From Zygnema circumcarinatum (Eukaryota > Streptophyta > Zygnematophyceae > Zygnematales > Zygnemataceae), in assembly GCA_037447605.1 (NCBI GenBank), contig CM074813.1, forward strand, positions 1,372,097 through 1,436,096: a stretch of DNA of 64,000 bases, in the 5' to 3' direction. Of this stretch, positions 16,201 to 27,556 are shown in pieces (the stretch's first letter is position 1; each line of letters opens with the position of its first letter). The position numbers and the translations under genes are program-made. The notes under the pieces were generated by a model, which saw only the letters and a list, made by a program, of their open reading frames with translations, was not told the origin of the DNA and made no database searches.

Positions 16201-17231
16201 GATGGGAGTCGCTGGGCAAATAGGTAATGGGCAGGGTATGCCAGGGTTGACGGGATTGCGACCACCAACGTTGCCAGCAGCTGGCCCTATGCCAATGCAT
16301 CGTTTCACACCACAGGAGCAGCAGATGCTATTCCAGCAACAGCTCCTGTATATGCAGGCGATGGGTATGGGGGGTATGCGGCCAATGGCAATGCCTGCAA
16401 TTTTACCGGGCGTGATTGGTCAGCAGGGGTTTCCTGGGGTAAATTTTGGTCAGCCGGGTTTTGCAGGATTTGGGGGGGTTCAAGGACCAGGGCTAGGCGT
16501 AGGGCTGGGAGGTACGTCATCCAGCGGTCTTAGTGGGGGCCCTGGGTCTATGCCTGGAAGTAATGATGGGTTTGATTTTTCCAGCGACTCGAAGTCTCGC
16601 TATCAAACAGCTCCTGAGGCGAAGAAGGAGGAGACTAAGGCTTTTGACTTTGTTGCGGTGAGTGCGCTTGTTTTAAGGTGCTGCGCGTCTTTCTCTCCAT
16701 TTGAGTCCCTTCATCGCTTGCGGTCTTTCTCCCTGCTTTTCTCGTCATATCATCTTTCTTCCTCCCCCGTTCTCTCCCCACCTTGCCCACCTCAATTCTT
16801 CTCTGACTTCCCTTCACGCTGCACTTGGTCTCTTAGGCGGCAATCTAAATCTCTGCAGCGGTCAGTTTCAAACTGACAGACGTACTGCGTCGGAATGAGA
16901 AAAATGCAGTCAGAAGGAGGCGGGATACTTTCATGATGCATAGATAGCATAGGGCTGATATGTTTTGTTAACCCGTATAAATATGGCTTATAGAGATTAC
17001 ATCTGCATTTGAAATTGCCTCTTATCTTTATCAAATGCTCATCGGATAGAGGAGAAGGTCAGGTGCTTGCTGGCCCTGTTATTGTACTGGCGAAAATGCC
17101 GTACAGTCTGGAATGCATGCGTTGTAATGTTCAACTATGTTAATTGTGAGAGGCGCGGTTGGTCTGTGCAGGATCACTTGAAATCAGCTTCTACGATGGG
17201 ACAGAAGAAAGGGCCTGCTTTGAAATCGTAG
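13220..17231 (+). CDS. MTV1: ENTH/VHS-domain clathrin adaptor, MTV1-like
   Basis: Homologue of MODIFIED TRANSPORT TO THE VACUOLE 1, an epsin-like adaptor that works with AP-1 and clathrin at the TGN in vacuolar sorting. Five exons (13220-13429, 13645-14448, 14856-15011, 15581-16657, 17172-17231) join in phase 0 and give 768 residues. The N-terminal ENTH/VHS fold runs through YKLDEICELAQS, NKSPYVKQK and FRRAVQLHSSTIRGLFHYKG.PDPLKGD. A second helical block follows (GGVRLQPSREALQVF; VRLKATCLLEALLR; SPQSSLREKAKR). Exon 4 encodes a long disordered Gly/Pro/Met-rich region with acidic DPFAGM and DLFSGL repeats, which resemble clathrin-box and adaptor-binding motifs. The tail TKAFDFVADHLKSAS matches the conserved MTV1 C-terminus. 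A second ATG at 13232 is an alternative start. Confidence 0.92.
15232..15296. repeat. CCAGGCC palindromic cluster in MTV1 intron 3
   Basis: Six or so copies of AGGCCT, CCAGGCC or GGCCAGG in 65 bp form overlapping imperfect inverted repeats. The cluster sits inside an intron and has no known role. Confidence 0.6.
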
Positions 17232-17649
17232 TGCCCAACTGAACTGCCTCCCTTATCCGTAATCTCAGGCCTTGAAGTGTATTATGACATTACGTTTGTT
17301 GAAATTGAAATTGTGGCTGTGGCTTGGAATTGCAGCGAAGGGTGAAGTGTCAGGCTAAGTGTAAGGGAATTCTTTTCCTTGTCGCATTTGGAGATGGTTA
17401 ACTGCGAATGTACTCAGCAGATTTTGAAAATGTTTAACTTCCGAAAATTAGGGTTCGGGTTTGGAAACTGGTGGATAATGTTTTTTCTTATGAGGTGGCC
17501 TTATAAAATATTGTATGTATAATCTGCTGTGGGCTTGACTTAAGTCCCTCATGACCTTCCGAGTAAACCAAGTCTCTGTCTGGGTTTCGAACCTTTGGTT
17601 TTGGAGACGCGTATGGGACTAGTGGGAAAAGGAGGAATATTACATGAAA
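17232..17649. other. MTV1 3' flank, no feature seen
   Basis: Unique-looking AT-rich sequence between the MTV1 stop and the left copy of the direct repeat that borders the 5S block. No coding frame or RNA gene is supported. Confidence 0.5.
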
Positions 17650-17902
17650 CCCTTTACATTACATCTTGTGTCTCCCATCGAAAAAACTATGGGCACGTAT
17701 CACTTCGAATTGTACACAACACTTTTAGTACTTTTGCATTCTATCCAAACAAAATAAAAAGCACATTGGAGTCTTCCCCTTAAAAAGACAGTCATTTCAC
17801 GATTATGAAACTACCATGCGGATAAATAAGTTCTTGGTCCTAAATTTAGCTGAATACATTCCTACCCTTCATAAGTTTTTTTCCACCGGATAGCACCATT
17901 GG
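17650..17902. repeat. Left direct repeat bordering the 5S rDNA block
   Basis: From CCCTTTACATT onward this matches 34287-34567 in the same orientation over about 220 bp with only scattered changes, including the ACCATGCGGATAAATAAG word. The left copy then lacks about 38 bp that the right copy has, regains similarity at TTTTTCCACCG, and passes directly into 5S spacer sequence. Confidence 0.85.
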
Positions 17903-19124
17903 CAATAGTTGTTTAGGGCTGGCGGCAATGGTTGGCAACGTTGAAAACCGTGGCCCATCATTGCAACCACTGCATTCCAAGGTCGCCAACCATTGCGACG
18001 GGACAAAAACAAACAACGATTGCCAATGGTTGCAACCATACCATTGCCTGCGGTACGGTTGCCACCATTGGCAATGGTTTTTCGATTGGCAACCATTGCC
18101 GCCGGCCCTTCAATTCCAAGGTTGCCAACCATTGGCGATCGTTGTTTAGGGCCGGCGGCAATGGTTGGCAACATGGAAACCCATTGCCAATGGTTGCAAC
18201 CATTGAATTCCGAGGTTGCCAACCATTGCGACGGGACCGAAACAACCATTGCCACTGGTTCCAACCATTGCCGCCGGTCCTAAACAACCATTGCCGAAAG
18301 GAGGCGTCCGATGTCTTCCCTCGAAAGGAGAAAAGAAAACAGAAAAAACGAACAAGGTCTGACACTTGCACGTCCGTACACGTGGTGCGATCATACCTAG
18401 GCTACTACGCCGGATCCCATCAGAACTCCGCAGCTAAGCGCCTGTGGGCCGGAATAGTACTGGGATGGGTGACCTCCCGGGAAGTCCCGGTGTCGCACCC
18501 ACACCTTTTACTCTTTTCTTTCATTTTTGGAAATGGTCAAACATCAACATCGATGGTGTGACCAATCATGTTGGACATTGTTCTTGACCTGTTCTTGGCT
18601 GACGTCACAAGGTGACGCCTTGGCGGACTGCTTGTCTCTCGGCAAGCCGGTCCGAAACAGCAATTGCCAAATGGTTGGAACCATCGCCGCCCGGACCGAC
18701 ACAACCATTGCCTACGGTTGCAACCATTGGCAATGGTTGGTTTTCAATGTTGCCAACCATTGCCGCCCGCCGGCCCTTGAATTCCAAGATTGCCAACCAT
18801 TGGCAATAGTTGTTTAGGGCTGGCGGCAATGGTTGGCAACGTTGAAAACCGTGGCCCATCATTGCAACCACTGCATTCCAAGGTCGCCAACCATTGCGAC
18901 GGGACAAAAACAAACAACGATTGCCAATGGTTCCAACCATACCATTGCCTGCGGTACGGTTGCAACCATTTGGCAATGGTTTTGGATTGGCAACCATTGC
19001 CGCCGGCCCTTCAATTCCAAGGTTGCCAACCATTGGCGATCGTTGTTTAGGGCCGGCGGCAATGGTTGGCAACATGGAAACCCATTGCCAATGGTTGCAA
19101 CCATTGAATTCCGAGGTTGCCAAC
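17896..19124 (+). repeat. 5S rDNA array, left part (spacer, 5S gene, spacer)
   Basis: Contains the last part of one spacer, one complete 5S gene (18382-18502) and about 620 bp of the next spacer, which breaks off at 19124 where a Copia LTR begins. The spacer consists largely of AACCATTG and CAATGGTT words in both orientations. The same unit recurs to the right of the retrotransposon block. Confidence 0.9.
18382..18502 (+). rRNA. 5S ribosomal RNA, copy 1
   Basis: Matches plant 5S rRNA along its length: GCGATCATACC near the 5' end, CGGATCCCATCAGAACTCCG, box A around GCTAAGCGCCTGTGGG, and box C GGATGGGTGACCTCCCGGG, ending in GTGTCGCACCCAC. The 5' GTGG.TGCGA can pair with the 3' TCGCAC..CCAC to form stem I. 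A T4 run follows at 18506 as a Pol III terminator. Both ends are uncertain by two or three bases. No plant-type TATATA box lies at -28, but a C precedes the start. Confidence 0.93.
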
Positions 19125-19846
19125 TGTCAGAGTTAGTTCCCCCTTCGGATGTGCCCTCACTCACAGCGGAAGACATTACAGACTGAGAGAACACACAAGG
19201 GAAACACGCTGAAAAATATGGAGAAAGCTCTCAGGCCTAAAACTCCATTAAATAAAAGGCAGGATGATTACATAGAGTATATTCAGCACTAAGCCTAGCA
19301 CTACTCTTTAAACACCCCCCCCCCTTCTCTCGGTTCAACACACAGTCTCTAAACAGCCTACACAAGGCCTGTCAGACACTGTAAACTACAGAGGGTAATT
19401 CTAAGCTAAGCACTAAGCACTATAAATGCCTAAGCACTGAAGGGAGCCGCAGCTCCTCATTCGGCCGCACTCCCACCGCTCCAATAAGCCTCCATGTCTG
19501 CCGCGCCTTGCTCGCTTCGACGCCCGCCCTGGCTCCCGCCCTGGATCCCGCCCTGGCTCCCGCCCTGGCCACCGTATTGTGCTAGCTGGCTGCCCGGCAG
19601 GCCATGTCCTCCGCCCAATGAGCCTGGGAGCTCGCCATTCCTGCGCTGCCTCCTTGCAATTCCTGTAACCCTAATTGCCAAGTGACGGCCCCCGATTGGC
19701 TGCCCCTTCGGCCCAGCCAACCGGTGGTATACCGCACCACCCGCCATACAATAAGCGTTCAGTACTATTGTCCGTACATCCGTACAGTTCGTATACTTCG
19801 TCCAAATCCCACAACTCTCAGCTGTACGGCTATCCGTACGCTGACA
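19125..19846 (-). mobile_element. Copia-type retrotransposon LTR (3' LTR of a minus-strand element)
   Basis: 722 bp bounded by the inverted ends TGTCAG and CTGACA. It starts abruptly inside a 5S spacer. Just beyond 19846, on the minus strand, lies a polypurine tract (AAGAGGGGGAT), and then Copia RNase H coding sequence, as expected for a 3' LTR read on the minus strand. Internal features include a 15-bp tandem repeat (about 19521-19570) and a C-run at 19315-19324. Confidence 0.85.
19521..19570. repeat. 15-bp tandem repeat inside the Copia LTR
   Basis: Three to four copies of a unit like CCCGCCCTGGCTCC, one with A replacing C. The repeat lies entirely in the LTR. Confidence 0.75.
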
Positions 19847-20304
19847 ATCCCCCTCTTGGGATTTGATGCTGATCAGAGAGGGCCAATCCCGACCAAGCGG
19901 CAGTTGGTCCATAGAATCTCACCGGTGACTGCTTTGGTTAACATGTCGGCAGCTTGCTCCAAAGTGCCGACAAAATGTACGGACACCCGCCTGGCCTCCA
20001 CCTGTTCACGGACGTAATGATATTGGATCTTGATGTGCTTGGATCGTTTGTGAAAGACAGGGTTCTCCACCAGCGCAATCGAAGATTTGTTGTCGGTTCG
20101 CAGCTTGATTTGATTCTGCGGCCTCCTGCATTCTTCGAAAAAGTTCTGTAACCAAATCGCCTCCTTGGTGGCGTGGCAGGCTGCGATATATTCAGCCTCT
20201 GTACTTGACAGCGCCACCGTATCTTGTAGTTTTGAGCTCCAGGTCAAAGATCCGCCGCAGTTAATGAACACGTATCCTGATGTTGATTTTGACGTATCAG
20301 GATC
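19847..20304 (-). pseudogene. Copia polyprotein fragment, RNase H domain
   Basis: The minus strand reads the end of a Copia polyprotein: a STSGYVF box near the right end, then WSSKLQDTVALSSTEAEYIA (the RNase H active-site region), ATKEAIWLQNFFEE, DNKSSIALVENPVFHKRSK and LTKAV, stopping at 19873. The coding sequence is cut at 20304 by the start of a Gypsy LTR, so the upstream domains are displaced; the RT part lies at 27557-28870. Confidence 0.85.
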
Positions 20305-21010
20305 TGTAACGGCTGAGATCTGACCCCTTCAGCCTGCGCGGAATCACACACCAGAGCTCAGCGGAAGAGAGAGCAAGAGAGAGAGCTTCAGAGTAGGGAG
20401 CAGCCCGCGAAGGGCGTGCAACCGTATGCCGGTATGTTGGTTGGGTGACGACAGTCCCCCACGCCCCTTTACACTTCCCCCGTTGAACCTCCTACCAGCA
20501 TGGAGGATTGGAAGCAGGTCGCCCAATGGCAACCGTTACGCGGTCCCTCTCACCGCATGGGTCGGGAGGTGTGGCTAACGGTTTAATGCTCGCCGCGATT
20601 TCCGCTGGTACAAGATCAAGGGACGCGGGCGCCGTCAGCCGTATCGCTGGTGTAATTTGCCGGATCCTATACAAGGCGCGGTCCGGATGATAAAATCATT
20701 CATGACTAACGGGTAAATCTTCGTGATTGTATTTTAATGCATCGTTACGCTCCAGTAACGCAGGAAGATGTGGTCGGAATTCCATGATCCTCGACCACAT
20801 CGCGCGCGTACATATATGTCTCAGATATCAAGGCCGCATTCTAACCCTTGCAACCTTCGCAGCAGCTCGACATCCCCCGTGACCTTCCCCTGCCCTGGTG
20901 GTCCCCGGCCTTTGCCACTGCCTCGCGCCTCCCGGGTGAGAGGACAGACGGGTGCGCCCCAAGTACACCTCCCGGTGGTGATCAGAAGGTTACATTACTT
21001 CCCCTGCGGA
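20305..21010 (-). repeat. Gypsy LTR, left copy
   Basis: Aligns with 26787-27430 through shared blocks such as GGGAGCAGCCCGCGAAGGGC, ACCGTATGCCGGTATG and GGTCGGAATTCCATGATCC. Similarity becomes hard to follow after about 21000, so the inner border is not fixed. The copies differ by many one- to six-base indels. Confidence 0.7.
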
Positions 21011-21370
21011 GAAAACGTGAACGCCTCGCTCACGCCAGTGTGGGGTGTTAGGGCCAGCAAAACAGAAGTTCAACGGCACGCCGCCGGCCCCCACGCGGAT
21101 AACCCAGGCCCGGCCGATAATCCCGTCAAGTCCCTTTCCTCGAAGTTGCGCGTGGACGCTCAGAAACCTCCGTGGCCGCCTCGGGCCGCTTCCCGCCCGC
21201 GCCTCCCAAGCATAAGTTGATGAGCCTCGGCAATTGGTTAAGCGTTCGGCTTCCCAGTATGTGCTATGTTCAACCCTTCATAGCCCAAACTTCAATTTCA
21301 ATGCAGGTATCTGTGGATGGGAAGATCGAATCTTTCTCACAAGACTACGGGCTTCTGAATGTTTTCAACT

Positions 21371-22713
21371 TCATACCTCAAGTTCACCTTCAAGTTCCAC
21401 TGGTGGGGGAGGTGGTTGGATCCTCCCATCGCTACGGTAGACCTTTAGCAAACCCACATGAAAGACCGGATGCACCTTCATGTGGGATGGTAAATCCAAC
21501 CTGTAAGCGACATCATTGATTCGCTTCACGACCCTAAAAGGTCCGATGAAGCGGGGCCACAGCTTACGTGTTCCGCCATAAGCTTTGAGTCTCAAGTTCG
21601 CCGTACTTAAGCAGAACACCTTCGCCATTGGCGGTGAGTTGGCACGGTGACGGTCGCGATAGGCCTTTATGTCGCGACCGGCCGCTTAAAGGTGGTCTCC
21701 GGGCCGCGGCTCCTCCGCAGTCACGCATATTAGTCGGACAAAAAGATCTGATCAAGGAGGTCAGGTCCCATCAAATTCCTCCTCGCCCAAGGATCGGGGG
21801 TTTTGTGGACGCCCATGTTCCACGGATCAGGGGGCTGATACCTTGGTTGCAAGGGATTTAGAGGATGTTGGCCAAAGTTCAAGAAGAAAGGGGTGGTACC
21901 AATGGACTCCTGGGCATTATCGGCGGCATACTCAGCCAAATCGGGAGCAGCTTCGCCCCACCCATCCCGGTGTCCCACATATAATGCCGCGAGGTAATCC
22001 TCCGTGATCCTCGCTCACCGGCTCATTCGCCATCGGGCCGGCGGGTGGAAAGTCAGACTCAACGTACCGCTTGGTCCCAACCATTTGAGCACTTCACCCG
22101 AATGCCGGTGAATCGCGGATCACTGGCCGATACAATTTCCGGACCGCAGCACTATGCCGCTCCACACTTTGTCAACATACAACCGTAGAATTGGCTTCTA
22201 CCTAAATTGTTTTAGTAGTTGGTGCAAACGCACTATCTTGCCGAGCCGATCGACAAAGACGATTATGGATTCATGCCCCCGTGGTTTCACAGGAAGATCT
22301 GTGATCAAGTCCATACCCACACTATCCCATTTCCGACAAGGAGGTGTGAGGGGATGCAGCCGCCGTGATCCCCGCCAAAGGCGGGTTTGTTTCGCTGACA
22401 AGTTGGACAAGTCGCAGTACATACTGCCACATCCCCGGTATCCGTGCCACCGTAACTCTGAGCAAAGGCCTCACCTGCCTTGGGTAACTCCCATGTGACC
22501 CCAGACGGAGGATCATGTAGCTCACCTGCACGAGTCAGCCAGACATCTCCGCCTTGGGCACGACCAATTGGCCGCCGCGGGTACCGTAATCCGTCCTGTG
22601 ACAACTAATTTCTTGTCCTTATAGCCATTTCCTTGGCCACATCCAGAATAAAGGATTATCAGATACCCTCCCGACCACCCCACTGGAGATCGAGAGTTAG
22701 AGGGTTGACTCAC
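21371..22713 (-). pseudogene. Gypsy integrase remnant
   Basis: Minus-strand frames in order: a zinc-binding region with CPTCQRNKP (about 22380-22420), the catalytic core start WDSVGMDLITDLP and IIVFVDRLGK (22198-22422), the core end GTTPFFLNFGQHPL (21730-21978), and the C-terminal segment GPFRVVKRINDVAYRLDLP...VHPVFHVGLLK (21371-21628). They lie in three frames and cannot be one product. Confidence 0.8.
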
Positions 22714-22805
22714 CGTGGAGGACCTACATTAGCATACCGAGACGGAGACTCGGGTTGGCCGCCCTCACTCTTCTCGGCTATCTCGTTCCACCTAACACTC
22801 GAGCT

Positions 22806-23950
22806 CTAATTTGAAGACCATCCGTAAGATGCCGAGGTCGCCTTACCACTGGTTCGCCATATCGTTCTCCGGGCCGATAAAACCCATCGGCACAAACCTT
22901 TGAGGAACTCAGACCGTTCAGCCAGACAAGTGTCCGTTGAGTTGAGAGGAACGGCCAACGGGCGGTGGTCAGCTGTAATTAGCGTGACTGCCACTTCTAA
23001 ATAAGACCGCCATGTCCTCGGCGTGACCACCGCAGAAGCGCCTCGCTCGCTGCGTAATAGTTATGCCGGGATTCCATTTTGCATTCTCATATGCTGTTAA
23101 GGTCGGGCTACATCCAAACAAGACGGCATCCAAGGCGTAATCCCCGGCATCACAAACCACTTCATAAGTGTTTGGACGTCCGCTAAACGGGAGTGGGTAC
23201 GAATAAGTGCATGGCGACACCTTCGAATAATGCATCCCGCATTCAGGTCCATGTGAAAGGGGACACCGAATCTGCCAAATTGGGCCAAGGGGTAACGAAG
23301 CCATTAAACCCTTGGATGAACTTTCTACTTAAAATAATTCGCAAAGCCTGTGAAAAGACCCCAATCGATGCAGGTAAGTCACGCAGGGCTTCAAGTTTCG
23401 ACCGAAACTTTGGCAGGTCGTGCCGAGGTCCCGACATCATCGAGAATATGCCCAAGATAAAGCAACTCGTGCTGTACGGCGACACTTCTTCCTCGCATAA
23501 AATTGGTGTTTCCTCAAAATCTCAAACACTTCTCAACGTTCAAGATGTTCTCCTCCGCCTTAACAAGACAAGTGATACTACCGAGGGGTAAACTAAAACA
23601 AACTCGCCTACGCCGACAACATTTCGCTCATCACAACTGAAGGTCGCCGGACATTAGTCAATCCAAAGGGCAACACCTTATATCGAAATGACCAATCGGG
23701 CGTCCTAACGCGTTGGCACATCGCCTCGCATCACCTGACCGATGGTACCCCGAGCAAAGACGTAATAAGAAACACTCGGTGCAAGTCGCGGAAGACGATC
23801 CAACAGATCGCCGATACGTGGTAGCAAATCATTCTTTACGCGGATTTTGTTGAGTGCGCCATAATCAATGCATCCTCAACTTAACCATCTTCCCAACGAA
23901 CAAGACGGGCGCCCCCTGTGCGCGGCTCGACCGGGTTCTATCCGCCCCTT
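22806..23950 (-). pseudogene. Gypsy RNase H and reverse transcriptase remnant
   Basis: Minus-strand short frames carry YEVVCDAGDYALDAVL (RNase H start), TADHRPLA, and an RT-end stretch with KFRSKLEALRDLPA and KFIQGFNGFVTPWPNL. Frames shift repeatedly, and the expected YxDD box is not intact. Assignment rests on order and on neighbouring clear domains. Confidence 0.65.
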
Positions 23951-23951
23951 G

Positions 23952-24623
23952 TCACGCAGTTGCCAACCGCCAGATTTCCTCGGTTTCTTTCGGACTTAAC
24001 CGATAGATCGGCCGCCAAGGCGGCTTTTGCTCAGGCTCAAGAGGAATTGTGTGCCCCACCCCTCTCGATGGTGGCAACCCTCTTGGAAGGTCGTCAGGGA
24101 AGACATCCCTGAACTCATCCAACAGAGGTTGGATCTGAGACGGAACAGCCGAGAGCACATCCGTAGATGTGATCTGCCATTCTTGATCTTCGTCATGAAC
24201 ATCCTCAGTGGCTGCCATGACATGCACCATGAACACGGTGCAACCCTCCTTAACAGCTTTGGCCAATTGCATGGCCGAGCAGAGATAAGGAGTAACAGGC
24301 TGCTTGATAGCAGAGGATGTGGAGCTGCCAGGGTGCAGGGTAATCCGCCTGGCACCACTGTGCAGAATGCAATGTGGGATGGAAAAGTCCAATTGGGCCT
24401 TGACCTCAGTTAACCAAGTACTCCCTAAAATAACATCCGCTCTGCAAAGGGGCTGGCCAGTCGGGGCGCACTTCACCGCCTCCGGAGTAGATTTCATTGA
24501 GCTTGATATCGGCGCGCGGACGCTACCAGAGATCTGGCCCCTTAAGGGCCCATCCTCAAAAGTAACACTTTCCTCGAATGGGATCCGTGGGTCAACCCGA
24601 CCGCTGGTGAATGCGTAATCCAA
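23952..24623 (-). pseudogene. Gypsy protease/RT N-terminal region
   Basis: Open for 223 codons on the minus strand. It contains ADVILGSTWLTEVKAQLDF, typical of retropepsin-proximal sequence, then LLDEFRDVFPDDLPRGLPP and HTIPLEPEQKPPWRPIYRLS, the standard entry to Ty3/Gypsy reverse transcriptase. The frame is lost at about 23952. Confidence 0.85.
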
Positions 24624-25674
24624 TAAAGTTAGTATCTCATTTCAAAGATTCAAAGCATAGCATCATCAAGGGTGGCCATTGGTCAATTCCGTGAAGGCCA
24701 TTGCACGATGGGCAGCAAGGAACATAGATCGCACTATATGCGAAGGGTGAGGACGAGCCGTCATTCACACCAATGTGTAGGGTGACCCAACCAACGAACT
24801 GGTGGATCCTTCCATCGTCTGCACCAATTTGTGCCCTTTCCTCAACTGTTTCACCAACCGCCAGTTGGCGTTGGGAAAAGTGCGAACTGCCAAGTGCTGA
24901 GGAACCAGCACATGCAGCCCAAGGATGTGGGAAGTATCCCGCAAGACAAGCAAGGCATCCATGGCACATCTCATCAAGACATCAATATCCCCATGACATT
25001 GAGAATCAAACATGCCATCGGGCCACGCATTTATTACATCCATAAACCTGTAGGAGTCACCTACCTACAAGGGAAAGGGACATGGAATCGAAGCGCATGA
25101 CACATTAACGGTGATCGTACCCCCAAAGGTCTGCCCGCCAGTTAAGAATGCCCGTGGGTCCTAAGCTACAAAAGTCTCCCCAATATCGACGAATCGCCCT
25201 CCCATCCCTAATCCTCAGTTTACTCCACCAATGCACTTAAACTCGGGCCGCGGGTTGGGGTTTTCCCCTACCTGCCCTTCTGCCCCACTGCTCAGAGGGC
25301 AATCCCCCGCCTCAGGCCTTCCCCAAGGGCAATGAAACACTTCAGCCCCGGCCGTGATCTTCCATTTCCTCCGGAGTCAACTTCAAGGGCCGCCAAGAAT
25401 GGGCGGGCGGGCAAACACTTCCCTACCGCTCGCTATTCTTTCCTCGCCATCTGGCGTGTGCCGCAGGGTCCCGCCTTCCACCTAATCTCAGCCACGCCGC
25501 CTCACCTCACTGGGCTCCGAAGTACCGACTGCAGGGGCTGTGTCCGGGAATCAATGGTGGTCGCGATCAAAGTACAGCCTCACAGAAGTCACGGTCCCTA
25601 CCTGCCGAGTCCGTGGGTTGCTCGGCAATGCCTCTCGTGTGGCTTCAAGCCATATTCCCTCAAGTGGAAAGAAC
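24624..25674. other. Undefined interior of the Gypsy element
   Basis: By order it should encode the gag end and the protease start, but no domain can be read in any frame. Probably too decayed. Confidence 0.4.
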
Positions 25675-26770
25675 TCACCGGCCTGTGCTTGTGAGTGGTG
25701 ATTTGGGCACACTTGTCGCAGTCTTAAACCGCTGACGCCGGCTCGGGACCATGTTCAAACTTATCCCTGGCCTCCAAGTCGGATCCAAGGTCCCAGGCAA
25801 GTGTTTGATAAGTTCATCTCTCAACTTATCCCAATCGTCCCCACTATCGAGGCCCTCATACACACCTTTATGCTCCTTCGGAAATACCGGGTGCGTAAGC
25901 AAAGCTACCCAATCGGAGGGGGGATGGGGCTTACGCAGCATGTAGCCCTTCTGCTTGATTCCAAATCCACGCCACAATCGAGCAGCCCTGTGGTAGGATA
26001 ACACCAAAAGGAAAGCGGGCTACCTTAGTCCGGAGCCCCTGCTCGCATCTCGCAGGTTGCGTGAGGAGCCGGGCCCGAGGACCGGATCCCTCCGCCGCCA
26101 GGGCCGCCTCTCACCTGGGTCCTCATCGGGCCGGTTCGCCACCCCTACGGGAGCGGCTTCCTCGTGAAAAGCCGGGGTCGATCTCTCACGGCCGCTCGGC
26201 ACTGTTGGGGCGCGTTTCCGGGGATGACGACGCCACCGAGTGGCTTCGGCTTCTAACCCCGCCCCTCGTGACCTCCGATGTACTCCACGCTTCTACAAAC
26301 AGGGGGTTCGGTGCATACCTTCTTCGAGTCCTCCGGAGCCTCGGCCCTCGGAAGGGCCTCGTGAATCGGCCTGGGAGGCCCACCAAGCGGCGATCAGGAG
26401 CTCCATGTCGCCCACCGCCGCATGTGCCATAAGGCGGGCGACGCTGGGCCGCTTACATCCACTCCTCAGTCATTAACTTCTTCATCTTTAAGGACGCCGC
26501 CTACGCATGTGGCCCCATCATGATCGGCGATTTCCCGCCGAGAGCTGCCCGTGGAACGAGGGAGGCAGTTAGCCACCGGATGACTCGTCATCTCAGCGGG
26601 GCTCGACTCGGCCTCCATGTGACTCCGCGTGGGCCTCGAGGTCTCCTCCCATCTCCTCGCCCCGGAATCCGAGGTGGAGGTGGCGCTCTCGAGGGCCCCG
26701 GGTCCCTCCGGCCTCGGGCGAAAGGGTCACTATGACCCACTAGGTTCTCCTTAAAAGCAGAAGGCCGCAA
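25675..26770 (-). pseudogene. Gypsy gag remnant
   Basis: The 25675-26007 minus frame contains HRAARLWRGFGIKQKGY and PSDWVALLTHPVFP.EHK; the 26588-26770 frame resembles the gag start of the second Gypsy copy at about 29495-29600 (GH.DP.ARG.RDPG..APPP). Several frameshifts separate the pieces. Assignment is partly positional. Confidence 0.55.
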
Positions 26771-26786
26771 CCGCTCATACCAACAA

Positions 26787-27430
26787 TGTAACGGCCGAGA
26801 TCCTCACCCTTCACCGCTAATCACACACCGAGTCAAGAGAGAGCAAGAGAGAGAGAGAGGGAGCTTCAGTAGGGAGCAGCCCGCGAAGGGCGTGCAACCG
26901 TATGCCGGTATGTTGGTTGGGTGACGACACCCCACTTTACACTTCCCGCTGAACCCTACCAAAGATGGAGGATCGGGAAGCTGTGGCTGTCCAATGGCAA
27001 CCGCCACGGTCCCTCCCTCACCCGGTGACGTGGGTCGTCGGTATTAACGCATTTAATGCTCGCCGTGATTCGCTGGGCGCCGCCGCGACGCGCGCCAGAC
27101 AAGCCGTGCACGGTCGATCCTGGTCCGACCGATAAATCATTCGGGTATTCAACGGTAACCCGCGGATTGTATGACGCATCGTTACGCCTAAAACGAAGGA
27201 AGATGTGGTCGGAATTCCATGATCCTCGACCACACGGGCGTGCGAACATATATGTCTTCAGATTACACAGACGTAACCCTTGCAACCTTCGCAGTATCCA
27301 TCCCGTGACCCTTCCCCGGGTCCCGGTGGTCCTCGACGCCTTTGGCCACTCGCCTCGCCACCGGGCGGTAGTGACTAGGACGGGTGCGCCCTAAGTACAC
27401 CTCTCCTTGCAGGATCAGAAGGCTTTCGCT
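26787..27430 (-). repeat. Gypsy LTR, right copy (5' LTR of the minus-strand element)
   Basis: Begins TGTAACGGCCGAGATC and follows the left LTR through the same landmark blocks, with numerous small indels. Similarity can be traced to about 27420; the true end is probably near 27556, where Copia sequence resumes. Confidence 0.7.
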
Positions 27431-27556
27431 ATGTGATCTCCTTCCCACCGCCCCAGGTAACCGCATAACACCGCTTTTGCCCCTCTCAAATTTTATCCCG
27501 GACCCCGGCCACCCCTTTACATACCGCGAAGATCCGCTTGACCGCTTCCCGTTGTT

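Larger units (their letters stand above)
20305..27556 (-). mobile_element. Gypsy (Ty3-type) LTR retrotransposon, decayed, minus strand
   Basis: Bounded by two related LTRs that both begin TGTAACGGC (20305 and 26787). Between them, read on the minus strand from right to left, are fragments of gag, protease/RT, RNase H and integrase in Gypsy order. Every domain is broken by frameshifts, so no intact polyprotein remains. It interrupts a Copia element at its RNase H region. The right end is approximate because the LTR border is blurred. The many short indels could be decay or poor consensus sequence. Confidence 0.8.
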
